Positions 32,473 through 40,388 of a stretch of 46,878 nucleotides of DNA are shown piece after piece. The notes under the pieces were generated by a model, which was not told the DNA's origin, ran no database searches, and saw nothing but the letters and a program-made list of their open reading frames with translations. Source of the stretch: Gammaproteobacteria bacterium (lineage in GTDB: Bacteria > Pseudomonadota > Gammaproteobacteria > Ga0077554 > Ga007554); assembly GCA_016191235.1 (NCBI GenBank), contig JACPOZ010000053.1, positions 1 through 46,878 of the forward strand, written 5' to 3'. The stretch's first letter is position 1; every line of letters begins with the position of its first letter. A program made the translations under genes and the position numbers.

Positions 32473-33681
32473 TTACGCTATCGCCAGTTGGAGCGTAGTT
32501 GCATGGTGCGGCAAAAAAGCGGTCTTGGGTTCCAGGTGCGTACCTATCAGAATCATGCGCATGACCCGCTCCGCCGTCTCTTCCAGAAGACGTGGGGCAT
32601 CTTCGATGGCCTCGGCAAGGGTGCAGGGGGCCTCCATAATGCTCGAATAAGCATCAATACCGCATTCCAGATTGACACAAGCATTTTTGCCAATAGTTCC
32701 CGCCAGGGTAATCACTGGCAATCCGTATTTCTTGGCGCGGCGCGCGACCTCGGCGGGAATTTTTCCGCGCGGGGTTTGAAAATCAATGGCTCCCTCTGCG
32801 GTAAACACCACATCGGCCTGAGCCAGCAGGCTATCGAGTTCCAGGTATTGCATCACAATCTCATAACGCGGGTGTAATCGTGCACCGAGCAAGGCACATA
32901 ATCCCGCACCCAAACCACCGGAGGCACCTCCACCTGGCATACCGCGCACATCGATTCCTGTCGCATCCTTGAGTACCCCGGCATAACGATCGAGCGCTGC
33001 GGCGAGCCGTTCGACGGTCTCCGGCGAGGCGCCCTTTTGCGGGCCGAAGACGCGCGCCACTCCATTAGGGCCACACAACACGTTGTGCCAGTTGCACGCC
33101 ACATCGATGCGTACCTGATCAAGGCGCGGATCATGGCCCGAAAGATCAATCCGCGACAGTTTGGCCAGCGCACCACCGCCCCGGCCGATCTCCTTGCCGG
33201 TGTTGTCCAGCAGACGTATGCCGAGCGCCTGCGCCATGCCTGCGCCGCCGTCGTTGGTTCCGGAATCTCCACAGCCGATCAGCACGCGTTCCGCGCCGGC
33301 ATCAAGCGCAGCTTTGATCAGCTCGCCCACACCAAATGTGGTGGTGACCAAAGGATCACGGCACTCATGCGGCACCAGGCGCAACCCGGCGGCAGCAGCC
33401 ATCTCCAGCACGGCGGTTTTGGGACCCTGCCCGCCAAGAAAACCAAAGTGTGACTGCACAGGCTGCCCGACCGGGCCAGTGACTACAACGTCGTGCAGCG
33501 TTCCGCCCGTGGCCGCGACCAACGCCTTGGTAAAGCCTTCGCCGCCATCCACCAAGGGGGCTTTCATGATCCTGGCTTCGGGCAACACCCGCAGCACGCC
33601 GGCAGCGATGCAGTCCGTCACTTCATCGGCACCCAGACTCTCTTTAAAGCCAGAGGGTGCTATCAACACGTTCAATTTCAT
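32473..33681 (-). CDS. Glycerate 2-kinase (GarK/GlxK family)
   Basis: The product has 402 residues from ATG 33681, eight bases after CCTCCT on the complementary strand (AGGAGG). Family motifs: LIAPSGFKESLGADEVTDCI, PLVDGGEGFTKALVAATGG, ERVLIGCGDSGTNDGGAGMAQALG, MPGGGASGGLGAGL, TAEGAIDFQTPRGKIPAEVARRAK. It phosphorylates glycerate, feeding glycolysis or the glyoxylate/serine pathway. An N-terminal extension in the same frame (to 33879) is not expected to be translated. It follows the transporter gene by 19 bases, so the pair probably imports and activates glycerate or a related C3/C4 acid. Confidence 0.92.
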   Translation of the reverse strand: MKLNVLIAPSGFKESLGADEVTDCIAAGVLRVLPEARIMKAPLVDGGEGFTKALVAATGGTLHDVVVTGPVGQPVQSHFGFLGGQGPKTAVLEMAAAAGLRLVPHECRDPLVTTTFGVGELIKAALDAGAERVLIGCGDSGTNDGGAGMAQALGIRLLDNTGKEIGRGGGALAKLSRIDLSGHDPRLDQVRIDVACNWHNVLCGPNGVARVFGPQKGASPETVERLAAALDRYAGVLKDATGIDVRGMPGGGASGGLGAGLCALLGARLHPRYEIVMQYLELDSLLAQADVVFTAEGAIDFQTPRGKIPAEVARRAKKYGLPVITLAGTIGKNACVNLECGIDAYSSIMEAPCTLAEAIEDAPRLLEETAERVMRMILIGTHLEPKTAFLPHHATTLQLAIA

Positions 33682-33700
33682 AAACAGATCCTCCTGATGA

Positions 33701-35272
33701 TCAATTGTCATGCGCAACAACAACGACAGCCGACACTTGCGTGGGTGAAAGCGACCCTTCCGTCCATACCGGTATTTTCTGAACCGAAGACGGATCGGGC
33801 AGAAATTCCAGACCAAGGTAAGGCCAAACAAAGAAGGCGAATGCGAGGAGCAATATGAAATGCACCGGCAGCAGAACACTGCTCAGGCGCAGCAGATCCT
33901 GCGCGCTATAGGTGGGCGTCTCGATCTGGCCAAACATGGATACGGGTTTTGCGCTGACCATCAGCGTCAGGCAAAAACCCGCCGCCACCGTGGATATGAA
34001 CGCCAGTCCCGCTGGCTGATATCCCAGCGATAGGCCGAGCAAAACCACCATCGGAATGAGCACCGAGGAACGTGCGGTGCGCGAATTGATAAGCAGATGC
34101 GAGAGCAATGAAACCGCCGTGATGACAGAAACCACAAACCATGCGGAGGATGCGGGTCCATCCTGCATCGTCGTGAAGAGGTGATCCACCAGCCATTTGG
34201 CGCCACCCGACTCGATCAAGGACTCACCTATCTCCATGGTCGCCGCCAGGAAGATCAGCAAGCTCCACTCAACCTTCTTGACCCCTTCCATGAACGAAAA
34301 CACGCCAAACCGTGGCGCCGTCGCAAGCAAGGCCCCCACGATGGCGACGATGGTATTATTGATGCCGTGCAGCGGTTCCGTGGCCCACAACGTGACCAGA
34401 GCCACCACCAGTATCAACATGGTGCGCTCCTGCCTGGAAAATACTTTTGAATCAGAACCATCGTTCTGCTTTTCAAATTGCGCCACACTGAATTGCAAGG
34501 GCTTATGACGTTCTTCCTTGTTCAAGAACAGGCGCAAGATCAGCCACGTCGAAATGAAACAACTCACCAGCGCAAATGGCAGTCCCCATACCATCCATTC
34601 CCAAAAGCCAATGCGCTGCCCGGTCATGTGCAGCAGGATATCGGCGGTCACCAGATGGGCGCCCGCACCAATCAGTGATGCGACCGCCGACAGCAAAATC
34701 ACTGTGGGAAAAAGCAGCGCCAACGCCTTGGTGATGCGCGCGTCGCCGATCGTGGTGCTCAGCGCAATGAAAATCGGCAGCATCAGCGCCGCACGGCCTG
34801 ATGTGGAAGGAATGACGAACGCTGTGGCGATAATCGCGGCGGTCAGCGCATAAAACAATTGATGTATAGAATGCGCTCGAACGGCCACCGCCATCGTCAA
34901 ACGGCGAGAGAGACCTGATGCATTCACTGCTGCCGCGATAATAAATGCCGCGAACAGCAGCCAGATCATGGAATCACCCAATGCTTCAAAAAATTCGTTG
35001 GGCGCACCAGCACCTATCACGCTGGGAATTATCGCCGCGACCAATGCGATGTAGGTATCGTTGATCGTGGTAAAACACCATCCGATAAGCGCCAGACTGA
35101 AAGTAATGAAAGCAAGACGTGCCTCCATTTTGAGTTCAGGCAGCCCGAACCAGATAGCGATTGTGATCGCCACCGCTGCCAGACTAACGGCTATCAGCCG
35201 GTAATGCCGCTGAAATGGCCAACCGAGATGCTCCGTGGTTGGCAATGTGCTCACTCCTTGTGGCATGATCAT
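33701..35272 (-). CDS. SLC13/DASS-family anion:sodium symporter
   Basis: The product has 523 residues. ATG 35272 follows GGAGAGG by eight bases. About eleven to twelve hydrophobic segments are present. Conserved pieces include VIPSTSGRAALMLPIFIALST in the first half and LLINSRTARSSVLIPMVVLLGL in the second, the two SNT-type substrate motifs of divalent anion transporters (here S-T-S-G and N-S-R-T variants). Such carriers import dicarboxylates, sulfate or phosphate. The coupling with glycerate kinase favours a small organic acid. Only 504 bases of non-coding DNA lie upstream. Confidence 0.8.
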   Translation of the reverse strand: MIMPQGVSTLPTTEHLGWPFQRHYRLIAVSLAAVAITIAIWFGLPELKMEARLAFITFSLALIGWCFTTINDTYIALVAAIIPSVIGAGAPNEFFEALGDSMIWLLFAAFIIAAAVNASGLSRRLTMAVAVRAHSIHQLFYALTAAIIATAFVIPSTSGRAALMLPIFIALSTTIGDARITKALALLFPTVILLSAVASLIGAGAHLVTADILLHMTGQRIGFWEWMVWGLPFALVSCFISTWLILRLFLNKEERHKPLQFSVAQFEKQNDGSDSKVFSRQERTMLILVVALVTLWATEPLHGINNTIVAIVGALLATAPRFGVFSFMEGVKKVEWSLLIFLAATMEIGESLIESGGAKWLVDHLFTTMQDGPASSAWFVVSVITAVSLLSHLLINSRTARSSVLIPMVVLLGLSLGYQPAGLAFISTVAAGFCLTLMVSAKPVSMFGQIETPTYSAQDLLRLSSVLLPVHFILLLAFAFFVWPYLGLEFLPDPSSVQKIPVWTEGSLSPTQVSAVVVVAHDN

Positions 35273-35776
35273 TTTAATTACCTCTCCATGGCGATTTATG
35301 ACATTTGTATTTCACACTTCGTCACTGGCTGCATTTTCAACCTAGGCTTTAGTAGATGAATTTTCATGAAATATCAGTTGATTAAGCTCTAATACAGATT
35401 AAGCGTTGCAATAATGTGACTGAATTGTGACAAAATTATTACAAACCAACTATTGGATATTTCATCCATAAAATCAGATGCTACACGTAGATAGATCAGG
35501 GTTTACCCGTAGATGGAGCAAAGAGAGCAGCAGGAAAATCAGGGAAGGAGATGCTACCTAGTGTAGCGCATCGTTCTTGACGGTACTTATGCGCAAACCC
35601 TTGTAGGTCGGGCTTTAGCCCGACATGTCGGGTTGAAGCCCGACCTACCATGCGTTGCTGGCTGTGCGCATAAGTTCCAGATAGCTTGCAACACCATACT
35701 AGGGGTGGGCGAGGAAATGCGTGGGATTGCCGAGGCGACCGCCATCTTCCCGCGTCCGTCGAAGTGCTTCGAGCAA
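35273..35776. other. Gene-free region upstream of the transporter, mostly repeats and leader
   Basis: No supported coding sequence is present. The first part is the AT-rich leader of the transporter operon (minus strand). The middle holds the palindromic repeat at 35582-35678. The last 100 bases follow the hipA stop. Nothing RNA-like was recognised apart from the repeat hairpins. Confidence 0.6.
35582..35678. repeat. Nested palindromic element (TAGGTCGGGCT type) with outer inverted repeats
   Basis: The outer arms are GGTACTTATGCGCA (35582-35595) and TGCGCATAAGTTCC (35665-35678), complementary except one base. Inside, TAGGTCGGGCT (35604-35614) pairs with AGCCCGACCTA (35637-35647) around a small core. 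The inner motif GTAGGTCGGGCTTTAGCCCGAC is a widespread interspersed repeat in gammaproteobacteria. The whole resembles a miniature transposable element. Confidence 0.65.
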
Positions 35777-37060
35777 TTACGCCTCGGACAGATCGAGGCC
35801 GGTGGTGGGTTTGGTCAGCCTCCGTATTGTCAGCGCCGCGCGTTGTTCAATCAGGGCGATGATTTCCTCGATCAGGGCATTGCCGGCAAAACCGCTGCCC
35901 GGTGCTGCCTGTAGCTGGCGCGCGGCTAACGGCAGTCGTCTCGCCAGTTCCAGGATGCGTTTGCGGGTCTGCGCCTTGGCGAGGCCAGCGCCCTGTGCAA
36001 ACTGATCCCAGTGCCGCACCTGCACTTCGCTGAACTTGTACTTGCTGCCGATCTTCATCGCCATCTTGGTCGTCAGGCTCGGGTACACCGCCGTCGAGAG
36101 CGTGTCATAGAGCGGGGCCAGCACCGGTTTCTTGTCTGCGTAGAGCAAGGAGAAGTTCTTGGCGTGGGCGTCGTGATTGCCAATCAACGTATTGAAGATT
36201 ACGTAATCGAGCAGGCGCAATACGTGTGGTGCGCTGGGCCGGGTGACACGTCGAACCAGGTCAAAGCACCGCGCAAGATCGGGGCCGCCCTCGTTCTGGT
36301 ATTTCATCTCGGGCACCACGCCCAGCGCTTGGCAGAAATCTTCCTGATGCAGCCGCTGAATGCGCCCCTGGGGATCGGCTGCCCGGTCGTAGCGTTCGAC
36401 CAACAGAAACCGGCAGTCACCGATGGTGTGAACCCGGGAGCGCGCAGGCTTAAGCTGAATGGCATCGGCCAGTGCCAGGCAGAAGCCCTCATTCACCACG
36501 CTGCCTTCGACCGCATGAATTGGCGGTTTGAGGATGTGCGTGCTGGGCGTGCCATTGCGGGGTAGGCCGATCCGGTCTCCATCGACGACCACCGGCAATT
36601 TGTCCTGGGCGCCGGCCAGCGAGAGGCGCAGGCCATCCTTGCCTGCCAGCATCGGACGGCGGGGAAGCTCACCCAGAATGGCGATGACTTCTTCATCGCT
36701 CAGCCATTGAACATCAACGCCCTCAGCAGGAAGACGCAGAGGTTGCCCTGGCTCCAAAAAAGTAACCGCCCCGGCACACTCGCCACCAATATGATCCAGC
36801 AGGGCAAAATCGTTCTGCCCGGACACCTGAAACTGCTGCGCGATCAGGCGGCGCAGATGGCCCTCGGGCAGCAGACCGGCGAAAAACGGTCGTGCCTTGT
36901 GATCATCGAAGGACTCGGCCTGCAAAGGGAGCGAGTACGACAACGCCACCGCGTTCGGTTCTTGTAGCCACTGGGTCGCATACCGGAAGTTGAGACGCCC
37001 CTCGACCAATGCCAGGGTGCCGACGCGGTCGGCAAACAACCAGACTTCAAGCTCATGCAC
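35777..37060 (-). CDS. hipA: HipA-family serine/threonine kinase toxin
   Basis: The product has 427 residues with N-terminal and catalytic HipA domains. Visible motifs: FFAGLLPEGHLRR, LRLSLAGAQDKLPV (the loop holding the autophosphorylated Ser in HipA), STHILKPP (ATP-binding Lys), LLVERYDR, LHQEDFCQALG, IGNHDAHAKNFSLLY (catalytic Asp and metal ligand) and LAPLYDTLSTAVY (metal-binding Asp). HipA phosphorylates glutamyl-tRNA synthetase in E. coli and promotes dormancy. The catalytic residues look intact. It overlaps hipB by 8 bases and is controlled by the operators upstream of hipB. Confidence 0.92.
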   Translation of the reverse strand: MHELEVWLFADRVGTLALVEGRLNFRYATQWLQEPNAVALSYSLPLQAESFDDHKARPFFAGLLPEGHLRRLIAQQFQVSGQNDFALLDHIGGECAGAVTFLEPGQPLRLPAEGVDVQWLSDEEVIAILGELPRRPMLAGKDGLRLSLAGAQDKLPVVVDGDRIGLPRNGTPSTHILKPPIHAVEGSVVNEGFCLALADAIQLKPARSRVHTIGDCRFLLVERYDRAADPQGRIQRLHQEDFCQALGVVPEMKYQNEGGPDLARCFDLVRRVTRPSAPHVLRLLDYVIFNTLIGNHDAHAKNFSLLYADKKPVLAPLYDTLSTAVYPSLTTKMAMKIGSKYKFSEVQVRHWDQFAQGAGLAKAQTRKRILELARRLPLAARQLQAAPGSGFAGNALIEEIIALIEQRAALTIRRLTKPTTGLDLSEA

Positions 37061-37307
37061 CAGGGTTACCCCCTCCGCTTGCAGTGGGGTGCGTCGGCAG
37101 GCCGATTAGCATGATCTCGCCGCCCAGAGCCTCAATGACCCGCAGGACGTTTTCCAGTCGCAGCGTGGGCTTGCCCGCTTCCAGGTCGACAATAAAGCGC
37201 AGACCGACTCCAGCTGCCAGCGCCAGCTGAGACTGTGTCAATCCCAGCTGCTTGCGGGCCGTTCGCAGCGCTTCGCCTAGTTGTTGAGTGGTATGGATGC
37301 TAGTCAT
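37053..37307 (-). CDS. hipB: HipB-family antitoxin and autorepressor
   Basis: The product has 84 residues from ATG 37307. A Cro/C1-type helix-turn-helix occupies residues about 12-62 (LGEALRTARKQLGLTQSQLALAAGVGLRFIVDLEAGKPTLRLENVL). It binds HipA and represses the operon. The frame can be extended upstream, but ATG 37307 is the family start. The product ends with a Gly/Pro-rich tail overlapping hipA. Three palindromes that resemble operators lie between it and 37425. Confidence 0.92.
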   Translation of the reverse strand: MTSIHTTQQLGEALRTARKQLGLTQSQLALAAGVGLRFIVDLEAGKPTLRLENVLRVIEALGGEIMLIGLPTHPTASGGGNPGA

Positions 37308-37311
37308 AAAG

Positions 37312-37327
37312 TTTCCCGTTCGGGAAA
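37312..37327. promoter_or_regulatory. hipBA operator O1
   Basis: TTTCCCGTTCGGGAAA is a palindrome five bases upstream of the hipB ATG. It overlaps the expected transcription start downstream of the -10 box at 37330-37335, so HipB bound here would block transcription. Confidence 0.7.
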
Positions 37328-37329
37328 TT

Positions 37330-37335
37330 ATTATA
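37330..37335 (-). promoter_or_regulatory. hipBA -10 promoter box
   Basis: Read on the minus strand this is a perfect TATAAT. A TTGCAC lies 14 bases upstream, too close for an ideal -35, so the -35 element is unclear. Position between O1 and O2 suits an autoregulated toxin-antitoxin promoter. Confidence 0.55.
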
Positions 37336-37361
37336 CAAAACCAAGCACAGTGCAAGTCGTT

Positions 37362-37377
37362 TTTACCGATCGGTAAA
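37362..37377. promoter_or_regulatory. hipBA operator O2
   Basis: TTTACCGATCGGTAAA is a perfect 16-base palindrome 50 bases upstream of O1. It shares the half-site pattern TTTxCCG with O1 and lies near the -35 region. Confidence 0.65.
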
Positions 37378-37411
37378 CATTCCGGTTGCTGGGCCGCTAT
37401 CGGCCAAAATA

Positions 37412-37425
37412 TTCCCGATCGGGAA
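37412..37425. promoter_or_regulatory. hipBA operator O3
   Basis: TTCCCGATCGGGAA is a perfect 14-base palindrome with the same half-site as O1, spaced about 50 bases from O2. Centre-to-centre spacing of about 50 bases for all three sites (close to five helical turns) places them on one face of the DNA. Confidence 0.65.
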
Positions 37426-37597
37426 GTTTCGGCCGATGTGCGCAGTGCTCGTCAAAGCATTACCGCATGAAGACTGAGGTCAGCCGACACCTTGTCCCAT
37501 GTGTAGCCTTCTTGGCGATGGTAACAAGCATTTGGTGCGAATCTGCTGAAAAAGTGGGAGCGTGGTGCGTTTTTATGCTGCAGATTGCCAGGATTAT

Positions 37598-37674
37598 TGG
37601 TGCCCCGGATACGATTTGAACGTACGACCTTCCCCTTAGGAGGGGGATGCTCTATCCAGCTGAGCTACCGGGGC
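37598..37674 (-). tRNA. tRNA-Arg (anticodon CCT)
   Basis: Read on the minus strand it begins GCCCCGGTAGCTCAGCTGGA, pairs its acceptor arm with CCGGGGC near the end, and encodes the 3' CCA. The anticodon loop CTCCTAA gives CCT (arginine AGG). The T arm GTTCAAATC is normal. Total 77 bases including CCA. Confidence 0.95.
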
Positions 37675-37715
37675 GTGGAAGAAAGGAGTCAATGATGCCC
37701 CGGCTTGGGCGGGAT

Positions 37716-37791
<76 letters not shown>

Positions 37792-37870
37792 AAAAGTGGG
37801 TTGGGTTTTAATGATTAAAAGCCGGACATCTAAAATTATGCGGCATTGTACCATTGGGATACGCTAGAGG

Positions 37871-38575
37871 CTATCTACCCTTGGGCATTTTTTTGATCTG
37901 CTCCCGTTCCAGGGCGATGATATAGCGCTGGATGATTTTCTGTTGTGGTGCCGGTAGATTGATGAAGCGGCAACCGAGGCGGACAGGGGTGTTGTTATCC
38001 TTGCTGTGGATGGAGCGGATTTCCAGAGTGCATGTTACCTCTTCATCCTGCGTTAAGCGAAAGCAGCAGCGCAGGGTGTCGGTGGTTTTGAGTGTGGCGG
38101 GCAGTTGCTTATGTGCGATCCTGATGGAAAGGCCGCCTATGGAAAGGTCTTGCAGCTCCCCTTTTATTGTCTGGCCTTCCGCATGGAGAAGAGTTATTGG
38201 AATGGGTTGCGCAATCGCTGTTTTAACGCGGTAAGAAGCGCGTTGTTGCAGGTAGTCGATCTCTGTGGGCAGTGCCAGGTTGTAATAGGCAATGCCGGAT
38301 TCGCGGCCGGCGTCGATCAGTGTGGTGGAAAAACTGATTCTGGCGCCTTCCACACGTGTCCGTGCGCGCAATTCTTTGATATCTAGGAGCAAGGGGTGGC
38401 CGCTTTCCGGGCTAAGTTCATCTATGACGAGATACGCTTGCTCTTCGTTTATTTCAAGTACGGCGCTGTTGTAGTTCTTGTCTGAGCCGGGCAGGGTGAT
38501 AGTGAGCATTGCGCGCTGATTTTGGATGCGCTTTAAAAGGCCCAGAATGAAGGGGGCAAGAGTGATTCTGTCCAT
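37871..38575 (-). CDS. flgZ: PilZ-domain c-di-GMP receptor (YcgR/FlgZ-type flagellar brake)
   Basis: The product has 234 residues from ATG 38575 (GGGAGA upstream); a longer frame to 38674 overlaps flgN and is unlikely. Residues 1 to about 105 form a YcgR-like N-terminal domain. The PilZ domain follows with the c-di-GMP-binding RxxxR in QQRASYRVKTA and the DLSIGG motif. The C-terminal basic tail is IKKMPKGR. Such proteins bind the flagellar motor when c-di-GMP is high and slow swimming. Gene order with flgN and flgM is that of Pseudomonas flgZ. The diguanylate cyclase at 1798-4092 is an in-window source of its ligand. Confidence 0.85.
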   Translation of the reverse strand: MDRITLAPFILGLLKRIQNQRAMLTITLPGSDKNYNSAVLEINEEQAYLVIDELSPESGHPLLLDIKELRARTRVEGARISFSTTLIDAGRESGIAYYNLALPTEIDYLQQRASYRVKTAIAQPIPITLLHAEGQTIKGELQDLSIGGLSIRIAHKQLPATLKTTDTLRCCFRLTQDEEVTCTLEIRSIHSKDNNTPVRLGCRFINLPAPQQKIIQRYIIALEREQIKKMPKGR

Positions 38576-38610
38576 GATTCTCCCGCTAATAATAAAGCAA
38601 GGATAGGCTC

Positions 38611-39102
38611 TTATGCCCGTCCCAGTGATTGTGCGCGGGATTTGGGTTGCGTAGCGCCAGTGGCGCTGTAGCAACTCTCGCTTTCAGGAGGATGGCCGCG
38701 CAAGATAGAGAGCGCCCGTTGTACATTGAGGCGGTTGATGGCGATGACCGCGCCGTTGACCTGATTCTGGTGCCGGCACGCGGCGCTTAGCGCGCGAAGC
38801 TTCTCCCAGGTGAAGTTAAGGCAGTGGACGCCATGCGGGTCATGGTCACGAATATAGTTTTCGATGTCTGCCGGGCTGGTGGAGTAGCCTGCTGCGCGCA
38901 GTATCACTTCATGCTGTTTGATCAGCATGTCCAGCCGGGAGGCCAAGGGTAGTTTGCCGGCAACGGCCTGCTCGATGGCAGGTATGTCGTTGCCGGCAAG
39001 GGCGGCATGTTCTTGCCGCAAGGTATCAAGCAGAGCCGAGGCGGCGTTTATTTCATGCTCAAACAACGCGCTGATTAGCTGTTGATGTTCCGCCTCGACC
39101 AT
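38611..39102 (-). CDS. flgN: Flagellar export chaperone FlgN
   Basis: The product has 163 residues, helical, in the FlgN family: EHEINAASALLDTLRQEHAALAGND, then LDMLIKQHEVILRAAG and the conserved LRALSAACRHQNQVNGAVIAINR...ALSILRG. It escorts the hook-filament junction proteins FlgK and FlgL. It lies 17 bases after flgM and 35 bases before flgZ in one operon. Confidence 0.85.
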   Translation of the reverse strand: MVEAEHQQLISALFEHEINAASALLDTLRQEHAALAGNDIPAIEQAVAGKLPLASRLDMLIKQHEVILRAAGYSTSPADIENYIRDHDPHGVHCLNFTWEKLRALSAACRHQNQVNGAVIAINRLNVQRALSILRGHPPESESCYSATGATQPKSRAQSLGRA

Positions 39103-39118
39103 TTACATCTCCTTAGAT

Positions 39119-39439
39119 TTACGCGGCGCGGCGGAGGTGCAGTGAGTTTTCGAAGCTCAAGAGTTTATCGGCCACGCGCATAGGGTTAATCTCAAATGTG
39201 CCGCTGGCGATGGCTTGCTTGACGCCTTCGACGCGGCGAATATCGACCACGGGCAGAGCGGACAGGGTCTTTTCCAGGCCACGCAGCCGTGCGGCGGTGT
39301 CCGTAAAGCTGACAGTATCCACCGTGGAGGATTTGCCGGTCTCCCGCTGTGCCGCATTGGGCTGGCGGACTGCAGGCGTTTCGACAGTGGTGGATAGAGT
39401 TACATTTACGGGTGGTTTTCCGGTGATTTCAATGGGCAT
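39119..39439 (-). CDS. flgM: Anti-sigma-28 factor FlgM
   Basis: The product has 106 residues. The C-terminal half binds sigma-28 (FliA): VDIRRVEGVKQAIASGTFEI followed by NPMRVADKLLSFE, the standard FlgM ending. The N-terminal half is disordered and rich in Thr/Val. FlgM is secreted through the finished hook to release FliA. A sigma-28 promoter lies upstream at 39471-39497. Confidence 0.92.
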   Translation of the reverse strand: MPIEITGKPPVNVTLSTTVETPAVRQPNAAQRETGKSSTVDTVSFTDTAARLRGLEKTLSALPVVDIRRVEGVKQAIASGTFEINPMRVADKLLSFENSLHLRRAA

Positions 39440-39470
39440 GTTCTATACCTCTTCAGATGCTGTGCATAGG

Positions 39471-39497
39471 ATAGCGGCAAATTCAGTGATTACTTTA
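39471..39497 (-). promoter_or_regulatory. Sigma-28 (FliA) promoter of flgM-flgN-flgZ
   Basis: On the minus strand it reads TAAAG at the -35 and GCCGCTAT at the -10, separated so that TAAA and GCCG are 15 bases apart. The consensus is TAAA-N15-GCCGATAA, so the -35 is perfect and the -10 matches six of eight. Its position about 30-55 bases upstream of the flgM start agrees with the known FliA control of flgMN. Confidence 0.75.
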
Positions 39498-39529
39498 AAT
39501 AAAAAGTACATGCACAGCAAATAAGATGG

Positions 39530-40243
39530 TCAATTCCCCGTCACCTTAACTATTCCCTCAGCAATTACCGTTCCCTCAATAACTCGTTGTGATGCGAGAT
39601 TGCGGACCTGGATTAATGCCCCGGCGCTGCCGTCCATGAGCGCCTTGCCGGCCATGCGTACCTCGATTCCTGCGATTTCCGCGAGAATGGTGACCTGTTT
39701 TCCCCGGCGGACCATGTTCGGGGCCTCCAGCATGGCGGGAGTATATGCAGCACCGGCGTCTATGGGGTGCTTCACGGTCATGCCGAGGATTTTCTCGGGC
39801 ATGCTCAGGTAACCGCCGGAAAGGGCGGCAATATTCAGTTCGGCGGACTGGAAATCCTGGGCGGTTATCTGGCTACCACGGTTCATGGCGTGGCTGGCGA
39901 CCAAGACTGGCGCAAAAATTTTGACGGTGATCGGTACATATAATGACCAGGGCTTCGGGCTATGGCAACGTATCCCAACGCTGGATGAACCCAGGATACG
40001 GCTGCCGGGCGGCAGGAATGCTTCCGGTTTGTCCGCGCACTCCGGCAGGCGTAAGCGAGCGTCCAGTGCGCCAACCTCCACATATGGCACTGTAGGCGGA
40101 CTCTGAATTTGTTGCAGCACGAAAGCTTTGGCGGTTTCGCGCAGCGAATCGTGGGATTGATACGTTTCGGCATGAGCTTGCTGTGGCAGTGATGTGAATG
40201 CTGCGAAAAAAATAACTATCAAAAGAACTGTACGGTATGACAT
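39530..40243 (-). CDS. flgA: Flagellar P-ring assembly chaperone FlgA
   Basis: The product has 237 residues. The signal peptide is MSYRTVLLIVIFFAAFTSL, cut near AHA|E. It has an N-terminal SAF-like region and C-terminal domain with PNMVRRGKQVTILAEIAGIEVRMAGKALMDGSAGALIQVRN...ASQRVIEGTVIAEGIVKV, the FlgA signature. It chaperones FlgI for P-ring assembly in the periplasm. The start has AAGGA just upstream. It is transcribed away from cheV. Confidence 0.9.
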   Translation of the reverse strand: MSYRTVLLIVIFFAAFTSLPQQAHAETYQSHDSLRETAKAFVLQQIQSPPTVPYVEVGALDARLRLPECADKPEAFLPPGSRILGSSSVGIRCHSPKPWSLYVPITVKIFAPVLVASHAMNRGSQITAQDFQSAELNIAALSGGYLSMPEKILGMTVKHPIDAGAAYTPAMLEAPNMVRRGKQVTILAEIAGIEVRMAGKALMDGSAGALIQVRNLASQRVIEGTVIAEGIVKVTGN

Positions 40244-40315
40244 GTCCTTGAGTAAGCAAAATATGAGCCAATCGGAATTTGAGAATGGCGCCCTGTAATT
40301 TATGAAATATCCGGG

Positions 40316-40342
40316 TTAAGTATCGAGTTGCCGTGCCGATAC
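40316..40342 (+). promoter_or_regulatory. Sigma-28 (FliA) promoter of cheV
   Basis: TTAA (40316-40319), a 15-base spacer and GCCGATAC (40335-40342) match TAAA-N15-GCCGATAA at three of four and seven of eight positions. It lies about 47 bases upstream of the cheV ATG. Confidence 0.75.
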
Positions 40343-40388
40343 TTCGCATATCAATAAATGAATAAATGACGTTCTTAAGGAGAATGGC

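Noticed and set aside
37386-37619. Small plus-strand frame between hipB operators and tRNA-Arg
   Set aside because: It begins inside the hipBA operators, runs into the tRNA and lacks a ribosome site and protein-like composition.
40254-40271. Minus-strand GG-N10-GC sequence resembling a sigma-54 promoter for flgA
   Set aside because: Initiation would fall next to the flgA ATG and remove its ribosome site, so it is not a convincing promoter for this start.
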